Below, piece after piece: positions 52,603-60,857 of a DNA stretch of 64,000 bases (positions are counted from its first letter, which is position 1; each line of letters starts with the position of its first letter). The position numbers were made by a program, and so were the translations under genes. The stretch lies in contig NZ_QLSU01000029.1 in the NCBI RefSeq assembly GCF_003268775.1, positions 1-64,000 of the forward strand. The letters are read 5' to 3'. Source of the DNA: Paraburkholderia unamae. GTDB taxonomy: Bacteria > Pseudomonadota > Gammaproteobacteria > Burkholderiales > Burkholderiaceae. Below the pieces are notes generated by a model. It ran no database searches, was not told the DNA's origin, and saw only the letters and a list, made by a program, of their open reading frames with translations.

Positions 52603-53382
52603 ATGACCTTGAAGAAAACCCGTCTCTGGGTGTTGCTGGCTGCGTGCGCGGCGGCTCCCGCGTTTGCGCAGAACATCGCCGTCGTGAACGGCACGCCGAT
52701 TCCCAAAGCGCGCGCCGACGCGCTGGTCGACCAGCTCGTGCATCAAGGCCAGCAGGATTCGCCGCAGCTGCAAATGGCCGTGCGCGAAGAGCTCGTGAAC
52801 CGCGAAATCCTCATGCAGGAAGCCATTCGCGAAGGCATTCCGAACAAGCCGGACGTGAAGGCGCAAATCGCCGTGGCGCAGCAGACCGTCGTGCTGCGCG
52901 CGCTGATCGAGAACTTCGTGAAGACCAACCAGCCGACCGACGCCGAAGTCAAGGCGCGCTACGACCAGTTGATCAAGGACGCGGGCGGCAGCGAGTACCA
53001 CCTGCACCATATCCTCGTGGACAACGAGCAGCAAGCCAAGGACCTGATCGCCAAGATCAAGGCCGGCGCAAGCTTCGAAGACCTCGCGAAGCAATTCTCG
53101 AAGGACCCGGGCTCGGCCAAGAACGGCGGCGACCTCGACTGGTCGGATCCGAAGGCGTATGTGCCGGAATTCGCGGCTGCGGCCACGCATCTCCAGAAAG
53201 GCCAGATCACCGATACGCCGGTGCACACGCAGTTCGGCTGGCACATCATCCGTGTGGACGACATCCGCCCGGTCACGCCCCCGCCGCTCGAGCAGGTGCG
53301 CCCGCAGATCGTCCAGCAGATCCAGCAGGAAAAGCTGCAAGCGTTCGAAGAAAATCTGCGCAAGCAAGCGAAGATTCAGTAA
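52603..53382 (+). CDS. Periplasmic parvulin-type peptidyl-prolyl isomerase
   Basis: Protein of 259 residues with signal peptide (MTLKKTRLWVLLAACAAAPA and FAQ). Residues ~25-130 form a SurA/PrsA-like chaperone segment (RADALVDQLVHQGQQ, VREELVNREILMQEAIREGI). The rotamase domain follows: EYHLHHILVDNEQQAKDLI, FEDLAKQFSKDPGSAKNGGD, YVPEFAAAATHLQKGQI and TQFGWHIIRVDDIRP. It assists folding of outer-membrane or secreted proteins. It is co-directional with yciB and bolA and ends at a strong terminator. Confidence 0.94.
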   Translation: MTLKKTRLWVLLAACAAAPAFAQNIAVVNGTPIPKARADALVDQLVHQGQQDSPQLQMAVREELVNREILMQEAIREGIPNKPDVKAQIAVAQQTVVLRALIENFVKTNQPTDAEVKARYDQLIKDAGGSEYHLHHILVDNEQQAKDLIAKIKAGASFEDLAKQFSKDPGSAKNGGDLDWSDPKAYVPEFAAAATHLQKGQITDTPVHTQFGWHIIRVDDIRPVTPPPLEQVRPQIVQQIQQEKLQAFEENLRKQAKIQ

Positions 53383-53424
53383 GGCTCCAACAGGCCTCAC
53401 GACCAGGCCTCACGACATGAAAAA

Positions 53425-53446
53425 GCCGCCCTCGGGCGGCTTTTTT
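53425..53446 (+). terminator. Rho-independent terminator of the yciB-bolA-parvulin unit
   Basis: GCCGCC (53425-53430) pairs with GGCGGC (53435-53440) around CTCG, followed by six T residues. It lies 43 bp beyond the parvulin stop codon. Confidence 0.95.
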
Positions 53447-53497
53447 GCGTTCTGGCTCGATCGTTGCGTCAACAACGAACGCCCCGCCATGCGCGGC

Positions 53498-54625
53498 TCA
53501 CGGCAATGGCGAGGCGTCGAGCTCGTAGCCCGTGCTGCGCCCGCCGCCCTCCGCTTTGCGCAGCACGCCGCGCGCCAGCAGATCGTTGATGTCGCGCAGC
53601 GCGGTATCGGACGAGCATTTGGCGATGGCGGCCCACTTGCCGCTCGTGAGCTTGCCCTCGAAGCCGTCGAGCAGCTTGTTGAGCAGCTTCACCTGGCGCT
53701 CGTTGAACGGCGTCGTGGCCCAGTGGCGCCAGAAGCGTGCCTTGGCGAGCACCGCGTCCAGCGTGACCTGCGCCTGATCGACGGCGCGATGCAGCGCGTC
53801 GAAGAACCAGGCCAGCCACGGCGTGACATCCATCGAGCCCTTCTGGGTGCGCTCCAGAATGTCGTAGTAAGCCTTGCGCTCGCGCTGGATCTGCGCGGAC
53901 AGGCTGTAGAAGCGCTGCGTGCCGCCATCCGCGCGCGCAAGCAGCAAATCGCCGATGGCGCGCGCCACGCGGCCGTTGCCGTCGTCGAACGGGTGCAAGG
54001 TCACGAACCACAAATGACCGAGCGCCGCGCGAATGAGCGGCGGCTCTTTCGGCGGGCTGTTGATCCAGTCGAGAAAACGGCGCGTTTCGGCCTCGATGCG
54101 GTCGGCGGGCGGCGCCTCGAAGTGCACGCGCTGACGGCCGATCGGCCCCGAGATCACCTGCATGGGCCCGCTCGCGTCGTCGCGCCAGGCCCCGACGTTG
54201 ATACGCGACAGACCCGCGTAGCCGGTGGGAAAGAGCGCGGCATGCCAGCCGAACAGGCGCTCGCGCGTGACCGGCGCCTGACTGTTGGCGGTGGCGTCGA
54301 GCACCATCTCGACCACGCCTTCGACGTGGCGATCCACGGGCGCGAGCGCCCCGATGTCCACCCCCATGCGCCGCGCGATGGACGAACGCACGGAGGCGAC
54401 ATTGAGCTGCTCGCCCTCGATCTCGCTGGTCTTGAGCACGTCCTCCGTCAGGGCCGCGAGGCTGGCCTGATCGCGCAGCGCCATGCCGACATCGGCCAGA
54501 CGGCCTGCCAGCAAGCCCTGGGCGCGACTGACCTCGGCCATGGGCTCGGCCAGCTCCGTCAGATCGACGCGCCATCGAGGCCAGTCGCCGGCTTGCCAGA
54601 TGTAGGTATATTCGCCGCTATTCAT
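53498..54625 (-). CDS. Fic-family protein with N-terminal inhibitory helix and C-terminal winged helix
   Basis: Protein of 375 residues. N-terminal DUF4172-like segment (YIWQAGDWPRWRVDLTELAE); the helix with VLKTSEIEGEQLN holds the (S/T)xxxE(G/N) inhibitory motif, so the enzyme is likely class II and self-inhibited. The Fic core has HPFDDGNGRVARAIGDLLLA with catalytic His and nucleotide site. The C-terminal ~60 residues (WAAIAKCSSDTALRDINDLL, ARGVLRKAEGGGRSTGYEL) form a winged-helix DNA-binding domain. Fic enzymes AMPylate proteins; this type is often an autoregulator. No ribosome site precedes the start, which overlaps a palindromic array. Confidence 0.9.
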   Translation of the reverse strand: MNSGEYTYIWQAGDWPRWRVDLTELAEPMAEVSRAQGLLAGRLADVGMALRDQASLAALTEDVLKTSEIEGEQLNVASVRSSIARRMGVDIGALAPVDRHVEGVVEMVLDATANSQAPVTRERLFGWHAALFPTGYAGLSRINVGAWRDDASGPMQVISGPIGRQRVHFEAPPADRIEAETRRFLDWINSPPKEPPLIRAALGHLWFVTLHPFDDGNGRVARAIGDLLLARADGGTQRFYSLSAQIQRERKAYYDILERTQKGSMDVTPWLAWFFDALHRAVDQAQVTLDAVLAKARFWRHWATTPFNERQVKLLNKLLDGFEGKLTSGKWAAIAKCSSDTALRDINDLLARGVLRKAEGGGRSTGYELDASPLP

Positions 54626-54707
54626 GCGGCGATTATGAGGCGTATTCGCCGCACGCACAAGTTAATCGCCGCAAAATATGCGGCGATTAACGTCGGTATT
54701 CACCGCA
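54610..54707. promoter_or_regulatory. Duplicated operator array over the fic start
   Basis: Six half-sites matching (A/T)TTCGCCGCA or its complement: forward at 54610, 54644, 54664 and 54698; reverse at 54625 and 54679. They form two units of forward-reverse-forward with the same spacings (15 and 19 bp), i.e. a 54-bp duplication. The second unit holds a perfect 12-bp inverted repeat (54662-54673 and 54679-54690) with 5-nt loop. The first unit overlaps the start codon (54623-54625). Confidence 0.8.
54632..54660 (-). promoter_or_regulatory. Leaderless promoter of fic
   Basis: On the minus strand TTGTGC (54655-54660) and CATAAT (54632-54637) are 17 bp apart. The predicted transcript start falls at or next to the ATG at 54625, and no ribosome site is present. 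The promoter lies within the operator array, fitting repression. Confidence 0.55.
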
Positions 54708-54760
54708 AGGCCCGGTTTGCGCCGGCCGGATGGGCTCGCTGACGCCGCGCCACAATGTAA

Positions 54761-54804
54761 AAAACCCCGGCCAGCGCCCGTATGACAGGCTTGGCCGGGG
54801 TTTT
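54761..54804. terminator. Bidirectional terminator, end of purL
   Basis: AAAACCCCGGCCA (54761-54773) pairs with TGGCCGGGGTTTT (54792-54804), an 18-nt loop between. It lies 52 bp past the purL stop codon; A and T runs on the flanks give U tracts in both directions. Confidence 0.85.
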
Positions 54805-54855
54805 CCGCCAGAGCTAGCCGCCCTGGCGCCGAACGTCCGCGTGGTGGCTAGCCGA

Positions 54856-57800
54856 TCAGCCCACCCACTTGCGCGCGTTCTGGAACGCACGCATCCACGG
54901 GCTCGCCTCGCCCCAGGCTTCGGGGTGCCAGCTCATCGTCACGGTGCGCTGCACGCGCTCGGTGTGCGGCATGAGCACCGTGAAGCGGCCGTCGTCGGTC
55001 GTGACCGAGGTGATGCCTTGCGGCGAACCGTTCGGGTTGAACGGATAGCCTTCGGTCGCCTGACCGCGGTGGTCGACGTAGCGCATCGCCACGGCCACCT
55101 TCGAGATGTCGCCCTGCTGCGAGAAATCCGCGAAGCCTTCGCCGTGCGCGACCGCCACCGGAATGCGCGAGCCTTCCATGCCGTTGAAGAAGATCGACGG
55201 CGAGCTCTGCACTTCGACGAGCGAGAAGCGCGCTTCGAACTGCTCCGACTTGTTGCGCGTGAACTTCGGCCAGGCTTGCGCGCCCGGAATCATCGAGGCG
55301 AGACTCGACAGCATCTGGCAGCCGTTGCAGATGCCGAGCGCGAAGGTGTCCTGACGCGCGAAGAACGCCGCGAACATGTCCGCGAGCTTCGCGTTGAAGC
55401 GGATCGTCTTGGCCCAGCCTTCGCCCGCGCCCAGCACATCGCCGTACGAGAAGCCGCCGCAGGCCACCGCGCCCGCGAAGTCGGCGAGCGTAGCGCGTCC
55501 TTCGAGCAGGTCGCTCATGTGGACGTCGTGCGCGTCGAAGCCCGCGCGGTCGAACGCGTACGCGGTTTCGAGGTGCGAGTTCACGCCTTGCTCGCGCAGG
55601 ATCGCCACGCGCGGGCGTGCGCCCTTCGCGACGAACGGCGCGGCGATGTCCTCGGCCGGGTCGAACGTGAGATGCGGCTGCATGCCCGGATCGGCGGCGT
55701 CGAGCAGCGCGTCGTATTCGGCGTCGGCGCATGCGGGGTTGTCGCGCAGGCGCGCGATGCGCCAGCTCACTTCGCTCCACACGCGTTGCAGTTCGGCGCG
55801 CGGCGCGTCGTAGATGCGCTTGGCGTCGCGGTAGATCTCGATCGAGTCGCGGGTGTTGAGCGTGCCGATCACATGCGAGCACACCGAAAGACCATGCTGA
55901 CGCAGCACGCCCATCACGGCGTCGCGCTGTTGCGCCGGCACCTGGATCACGGCGCCGAGTTCTTCCGAGAACAGCGCGCGCAGCGTGCGGTCTTCGCGGC
56001 GGCCGCTGGTTTGCTTCGCCCAGTCCTTGGCGTCGCCGTAATCGGACTCGTGCTCGCTGTCGAGCGCGAGCATGTCGACGTTGAGCGACACGCCCGTATG
56101 GCCCGCGAAGGCCATTTCGCAAACCGTCGCCCACAGGCCGCCGTCCGAGCGGTCGTGGTAGGCGAGCAGTTGCTCGTTGGCGTTCAGTTGCTGGATGGCC
56201 GTGAAGAACTGCTTGAGGTCTTCGGCGCTGTCCACATCGGGCACCGCGTCGCCCACCTGCTGCGTGACCTGCGCGAAGATGCTGCCGCCCATGCGGTTCT
56301 TGCCGCGGCCCAGATCGATCGCGATCAGAACCGATTCGCCCACTTCGTCGGCGCGGCGCAGTTGCGGCGTCACGTGGCGGCGCACGTCCTCGACCGGCGC
56401 GAACGCCGAAATGATGAGCGACACCGGCGCGACCACTTCCTTCGCCACGCCCTCTTCGTTCCACTTCGTGCGCATGGAGAGCGAGTCCTTGCCCACCGGA
56501 ATGCCGATGCCCAGCGCCGGGCACAGCTCCATGCCGATCGCCTTCACGGTGTCGTACAGCGCGGCGTCTTCGCCCGGTGCGCCGCACGCGGCCATCCAGT
56601 TCGCGGAGAGCTTGAGCTTGTCGAGCGAGAGGATTGGCGCGCTCGCGATGTTGGTGATCGCCTCGCCCACGGCCATGCGGCCCGATGCGGGCGCATCGAT
56701 CACGGCGAGCGGCGTGCGCTCGGCCATCGTCATCGCTTCGCCCTTGTAGCCCGCGTAGTCGAGCGCGGTGATCGCGCAGTCGGCCACCGGCACCTGCCAC
56801 GGGCCGACCATCTGGTCGCGCACCGTCGTGCCGCCAACCGTTCGGTCGCCGATGGTGATGAGGAAGGACTTGCTGCCGACCGTCGGGTTGCGCAGCACGC
56901 TCTTCGCGACTTCGTCGAACGCGACGCCCGTGACGTCGACGGGCGCGAGCGGGACGCTGGCGTGCTCGACGTTGCGGTGCATGCGCGGCGGCTTGCCGAG
57001 CAGGATGTCCATCGGCATGTCGACGGGCTGGTGGCCGCCGTTCGAAGCGAGCGCCGCTTCGTCGGTGTCGACCAGCTTCAGGTCGCGGTCATCGGTCGCG
57101 ACGCCCACGACGGCGAACGGGCAGCGCTCACGCTCGCAGATCGCCTGGAACTCGGCCAGATCGGCGGGCGCGATCGCGAGAACGTAGCGTTCCTGCGACT
57201 CGTTCGACCAGATTTCGCGCGGCGAAAGACCCGACTCTTCGAGCTGCACCTTGCGCAGTTCGAAGCGCGCGCCCTTGTCCGCGCCGTCCACGAGTTCCGG
57301 GAAGGCGTTGGAAAGGCCGCCCGCGCCCACGTCGTGAATGCTCAGGATCGGGTTGCGCTCGCCAAGCTGCCAGCACGAGTTGATGACTTCCTGCGCACGG
57401 CGCTCGATTTCCGGGTTGCCGCGCTGGACCGAGTCGAAGTCGAGTTCGGCGGTGTTGGTGCCGGTCGCCATCGAGCTGGCCGCGCCGCCGCCCATGCCGA
57501 TGCGCATGCCGGGGCCGCCGATCTGGATCAGCAGCGTGCCGGCCGGCAGGTCGTGCTTGTGCGTGTGCTGCGCGCTGATGTTGCCGATGCCGCCCGCGAT
57601 CATGATCGGCTTGTGATAGCCGCGCACGGTGCCCGCCACGTTCTGCTCGTAGGTGCGAAAGTAGCCGCCGAGGTTCGGGCGGCCGAATTCGTTGTTGAAC
57701 GCGGCGCCGCCGAGCGGGCCGTCGATCATGATTTGCAACGGCGAGGCGATGCGGTCCGGGCGGCCGTAGGCGTCGCTCGTGTCGGCGGGATTGCGGTGCG

Positions 57801-58932
57801 TGAGCGGCACGGCCGCGTCACGGGCGTTTTCCCACGTCTCACGCGCGTCGGGCAGATCGAGGTTCGAGACCGTGAAGCCCGTAAGACCCGCCTTCGGACG
57901 CGCGCCGCGGCCCGTCGCGCCTTCGTCGCGGATTTCGCCGCCCGAGCCCGTGGCCGCGCCCGAGAACGGCGAGATCGCCGTGGGGTGGTTGTGCGTCTCC
58001 ACCTTCATCAGCGTGTGCGTGAGTTCGGTGTGGCGGCCGTACTGCTCGCCCGGCGTGCCGTCGGCGTTGTGCTTGCGCGGGAACCAGCGTTCCGCGACCG
58101 CGCCTTCCATGATCGACGAGTTGTCCGAGTACGCGACGATCGTGCCCTGCGGGCTGATCTTCTCGGTGTTGCGGATCATCGCGAAAAGCGACAGATCCTG
58201 GTCCTGGCCGTCGATCGTCCAGCTCGCGTTGAAGATCTTGTGGCGGCAGTGCTCGCTGTTGGCCTGAGCGAACATCATCAGTTCGACGTCGGTCGGGTTG
58301 CGTTCGAGCTTCTTGAAGTTATCAACGAGGTAGTCGATTTCGTCGTCGGCGAGCGCAAGGCCCAGTTCGCCGTTGGCCGTTTCCAGCGCCGCGCGGCCTT
58401 TACCCAGCACGTCGACGGTCTGCATCGGGCGGGCCGGCAGTTCGTCGAACAGATGCAGCGCCGTGTCGCGCGAGGCCGCCACGCTTTCCGTCATGCGGTC
58501 GTGCAGCGCCGCGGCCACCGCCGCGTGCGCCTCGTCCGACAGCGTTTTCTTGCCGCCCAGCAGGCCGCTCTTGAGCACCACGGTGTACTCGACGCCGCGC
58601 TCGATGCGGCGCACCTGCTCGAGGCCGCAATGGTGCGCGATGTCCGTCGCCTTGCTGGCCCACGGCGACACCGTGCCGAAGCGCGGCACGACGAGGAACG
58701 TGAGCGCGCTGCCGCGCTCCTGCGGGGCCGCGAACGGCGCGCCGTAGTGCATCAGCGCTTCGATCTTCGCGCTGTCGTCAGCGGAAAGCGGCGTGGCCGA
58801 GTTGACGAAATGCAGATACTGGCCGTGCACGCCGACGATGTTGGCGTCGATACGCTGAAGCGTTTCGAGCAGGCGGGTCTGACGGAAGTCGGAAAGGGCC
58901 GAAGCACCGGGGAAACACGAGAAGTGGGCCAT
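54856..58932 (-). CDS. purL: Phosphoribosylformylglycinamidine synthase (single-chain PurL)
   Basis: Enzyme of 1358 residues that converts FGAR, glutamine and ATP to FGAM in purine synthesis. The large type unites PurS-like, synthetase and glutaminase domains. The N-terminus is MAHFSCFPGASALSDFRQTR; HNHPTAISPFSGAATGSGGE (from VETHNHPTAI) is the FGAR/ATP site, and GGGAASSMATGTNTAELDFD follows. The glutaminase domain ends the chain: ALGICNGCQMLSSLASMIPG with the nucleophile Cys, and MSWHPEAWGEASPWMRAF. Start 58932 fits the family. Confidence 0.96.
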   Translation of the reverse strand: MAHFSCFPGASALSDFRQTRLLETLQRIDANIVGVHGQYLHFVNSATPLSADDSAKIEALMHYGAPFAAPQERGSALTFLVVPRFGTVSPWASKATDIAHHCGLEQVRRIERGVEYTVVLKSGLLGGKKTLSDEAHAAVAAALHDRMTESVAASRDTALHLFDELPARPMQTVDVLGKGRAALETANGELGLALADDEIDYLVDNFKKLERNPTDVELMMFAQANSEHCRHKIFNASWTIDGQDQDLSLFAMIRNTEKISPQGTIVAYSDNSSIMEGAVAERWFPRKHNADGTPGEQYGRHTELTHTLMKVETHNHPTAISPFSGAATGSGGEIRDEGATGRGARPKAGLTGFTVSNLDLPDARETWENARDAAVPLTHRNPADTSDAYGRPDRIASPLQIMIDGPLGGAAFNNEFGRPNLGGYFRTYEQNVAGTVRGYHKPIMIAGGIGNISAQHTHKHDLPAGTLLIQIGGPGMRIGMGGGAASSMATGTNTAELDFDSVQRGNPEIERRAQEVINSCWQLGERNPILSIHDVGAGGLSNAFPELVDGADKGARFELRKVQLEESGLSPREIWSNESQERYVLAIAPADLAEFQAICERERCPFAVVGVATDDRDLKLVDTDEAALASNGGHQPVDMPMDILLGKPPRMHRNVEHASVPLAPVDVTGVAFDEVAKSVLRNPTVGSKSFLITIGDRTVGGTTVRDQMVGPWQVPVADCAITALDYAGYKGEAMTMAERTPLAVIDAPASGRMAVGEAITNIASAPILSLDKLKLSANWMAACGAPGEDAALYDTVKAIGMELCPALGIGIPVGKDSLSMRTKWNEEGVAKEVVAPVSLIISAFAPVEDVRRHVTPQLRRADEVGESVLIAIDLGRGKNRMGGSIFAQVTQQVGDAVPDVDSAEDLKQFFTAIQQLNANEQLLAYHDRSDGGLWATVCEMAFAGHTGVSLNVDMLALDSEHESDYGDAKDWAKQTSGRREDRTLRALFSEELGAVIQVPAQQRDAVMGVLRQHGLSVCSHVIGTLNTRDSIEIYRDAKRIYDAPRAELQRVWSEVSWRIARLRDNPACADAEYDALLDAADPGMQPHLTFDPAEDIAAPFVAKGARPRVAILREQGVNSHLETAYAFDRAGFDAHDVHMSDLLEGRATLADFAGAVACGGFSYGDVLGAGEGWAKTIRFNAKLADMFAAFFARQDTFALGICNGCQMLSSLASMIPGAQAWPKFTRNKSEQFEARFSLVEVQSSPSIFFNGMEGSRIPVAVAHGEGFADFSQQGDISKVAVAMRYVDHRGQATEGYPFNPNGSPQGITSVTTDDGRFTVLMPHTERVQRTVTMSWHPEAWGEASPWMRAFQNARKWVG

Positions 58933-59411
58933 GGACTGGGGCGTTGCGTCGAGGTTGCGTCGCGGCTTCGCCTCGCGCGATGCGTCGCAAGGTGGCGATG
59001 CGTCGCGCGGGGGATGGCGACGGTCAGGCGAAGGGAGACCGCGATTATAACCCGGAAGGCCTCGCCTGACCGCCCCGCAGGCGCTACCGCGCCCGCTCCC
59101 CTCCCCTTTTCGGGACACTCGCGGGGACCGGCAACGCACACGCCGCGCCCATGCCGTTCATTTCGCGATATGCCAGGCGCATTGGCGCGGGTTCCGGCGC
59201 AGGCGCAGGCGTGCGCGCGGCAGGCTTGCTGCCATGCGCGATGCGCGTCGCAGCCCGGCCTCGCGCATGGCGACGCGGGCGCTTTCGCTGCTATGATTGC
59301 GCGTTTCGTCTGATCGGCGCACCCGCACATCGCTTCGGCGCGCCGCACGCCCCACCTTTGGCAGAGCGCCCTCATCCGGGCGAGCGCCGCCTGTCAGCAG
59401 AACGTATCGTC
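58933..59411. other. Divergent spacer between purL and the DadA-like gene
   Basis: About 480 bp without a supported gene. On the minus strand TATAAT (59044-59049) is a good -10 for purL (start 58932), with a poor -35. On the plus strand TATGAT (59292-59297) may serve the DadA-like gene, again with a weak -35. No palindrome or purine-regulator box is seen. Confidence 0.4.
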
Positions 59412-60707
59412 ATGGATGTCATCGTCATCGGCGGCGGAATCGCCGGCATCGCCACCGCCTGGCAACTGCGCGCGGCCGGGCATCGCGTCTGCGTGATCGA
59501 GCGCCACGCCACGGTCGCGCAAGGCGCGACCTATGGCCATAGCGGCATTGCGCTGCCCACGCCGCTCGATGTCTGGTTCGGCCCCACCTTCCTGCGCAAC
59601 GGCCGGCAATCCTCGGGCGGCGTGATCAGCAAGACGGGCTGGCGCGGCCAGGCACACACCTTCGTCAAGCGCCTCGCCACGCTGCACGGCTCCGAGGCGT
59701 TCGCCGGGCGTTATGCGCTGCTGCGCCCGCTCATCGAATCGGCCCAGGCGGCGCTCGCCGACATCGACGCGCGCTTCCAGCTCGACTACGAGCAGCGCGA
59801 CGGCCTGCTCTACCTCGTGCGCGGCAGTGACGAATGGTCGCTCACGCAACCGGCGCTCGAACTGCTGCGCCGCTTCGAAACGCCTCACCACGCGCTTTCG
59901 GCCGCCGAATGCGTGGCGTTCGACCACGCGATTCCAGCCGATCCGCCGTTCGCGGGCGGCGTGCGCTTCGAGACCGGCCGCGTGGCGAACTGTCCGCTCT
60001 TCGTGAAACTGCTCAAGCAGGTGCTCGACGCCCAGGGCGGCGTGCAGTTCGAGACCAGCCGCGAAGTGCGCGCGATCCGTCTCGAAGATCAACGCGCGGC
60101 CGTCGAGCTGGCGCCGCGCGCGAACGAGCCGGGCCGCTCACGCGAAGTCGAGGTGATCTCGGGCGACGCCGTGGTGGTCGCCGCGGGAGCGCAAACACCG
60201 AACCTGCTTGCGCCGCTCGGCCTCAAGATGCCGCTTTATCCGCTGCGCATGCACACGCTCAATTCGCCTGTGGCGCACGAGGAATGCGTGCCGAACACCA
60301 CGATCGTCGACGCCGCCAAGCGCATCGCCATCACACGCATGAATCACCGGCTGCGCATCTCGGGCGCCGCCGTGCTGCTGCGCGCGAAGGAAGTCGACGA
60401 GGCGCTGCCCGAAGCCCTGACCGAAGACGCGCTCGCGCTGCTCGGCGAAGCCTCGCGCGATTGGGCGCCGGGCGCCGCGCGCATCTCCGCGGCGCTGCCG
60501 TGGGAAGGCATGAAGCTGCTCTCCGCTGACGGCCTGCCGGCGGTCGGCAACGTGGGCCATCCACGCCTGTTCGTCAACGCGGGCCACGGACCGGCGGGCT
60601 GGGCCCTCTCGCTCGGCTCGGCGCGCCTCGTCGCCCAGCAGATCTCCAACACCGCGCCGGACTTGCCCGCCGATACGATTACGGCGCTCTGGCCCGGCCG
60701 CGCCTGA
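59412..60707 (+). CDS. D-amino acid dehydrogenase-like FAD oxidoreductase (DadA family)
   Basis: Protein of 431 residues. FAD-binding GGGIAGIATAWQLRAAGHRV at the N-terminus with CVIERHATVAQGATYGHSGI, then the DAO domain: RFETGRVANCPLFVKLLKQV, AVVVAAGAQTPNLLAPLGLK and AALPWEGMKLLSADGLPAVG at the C-terminus, plus FVNAGHGPAGWALSLGSARL. DadA-type enzymes oxidise D-amino acids to keto acids and pass electrons to the quinone pool at the membrane. The exact substrate is uncertain; other DAO-family amine oxidases are possible. ATG 59412 is chosen because MDVIVIGGGIAG is the family start. Confidence 0.85.
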   Translation: MDVIVIGGGIAGIATAWQLRAAGHRVCVIERHATVAQGATYGHSGIALPTPLDVWFGPTFLRNGRQSSGGVISKTGWRGQAHTFVKRLATLHGSEAFAGRYALLRPLIESAQAALADIDARFQLDYEQRDGLLYLVRGSDEWSLTQPALELLRRFETPHHALSAAECVAFDHAIPADPPFAGGVRFETGRVANCPLFVKLLKQVLDAQGGVQFETSREVRAIRLEDQRAAVELAPRANEPGRSREVEVISGDAVVVAAGAQTPNLLAPLGLKMPLYPLRMHTLNSPVAHEECVPNTTIVDAAKRIAITRMNHRLRISGAAVLLRAKEVDEALPEALTEDALALLGEASRDWAPGAARISAALPWEGMKLLSADGLPAVGNVGHPRLFVNAGHGPAGWALSLGSARLVAQQISNTAPDLPADTITALWPGRA

Positions 60708-60857
60708 AATGCGCCTGGGCCGTTATTGAGCCGCCGTTGAGCGACGCGTGCGGCCGCGACTTCGTCGCCCCGCGCTCGTTCGCCACGCTCATGAGGCGCG
60801 CCGTCTGACGTCGTGCTCGGGTATCGTTGCGTTGTCGCCTCTCCCGCCCGCCTCGCC

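Noticed and set aside
53498..54625. Fic gene as a toxin-antitoxin pair
   Set aside because: No small antitoxin gene is adjacent; the inhibitory motif is within the protein itself.
54730..59313. A 1527-codon open frame on the plus strand opposite purL
   Set aside because: It is antisense to an unmistakable purL. Its product is Arg/His/Val-rich and unlike any protein; such mirror frames are common in high-GC genes where stop codons are avoided.
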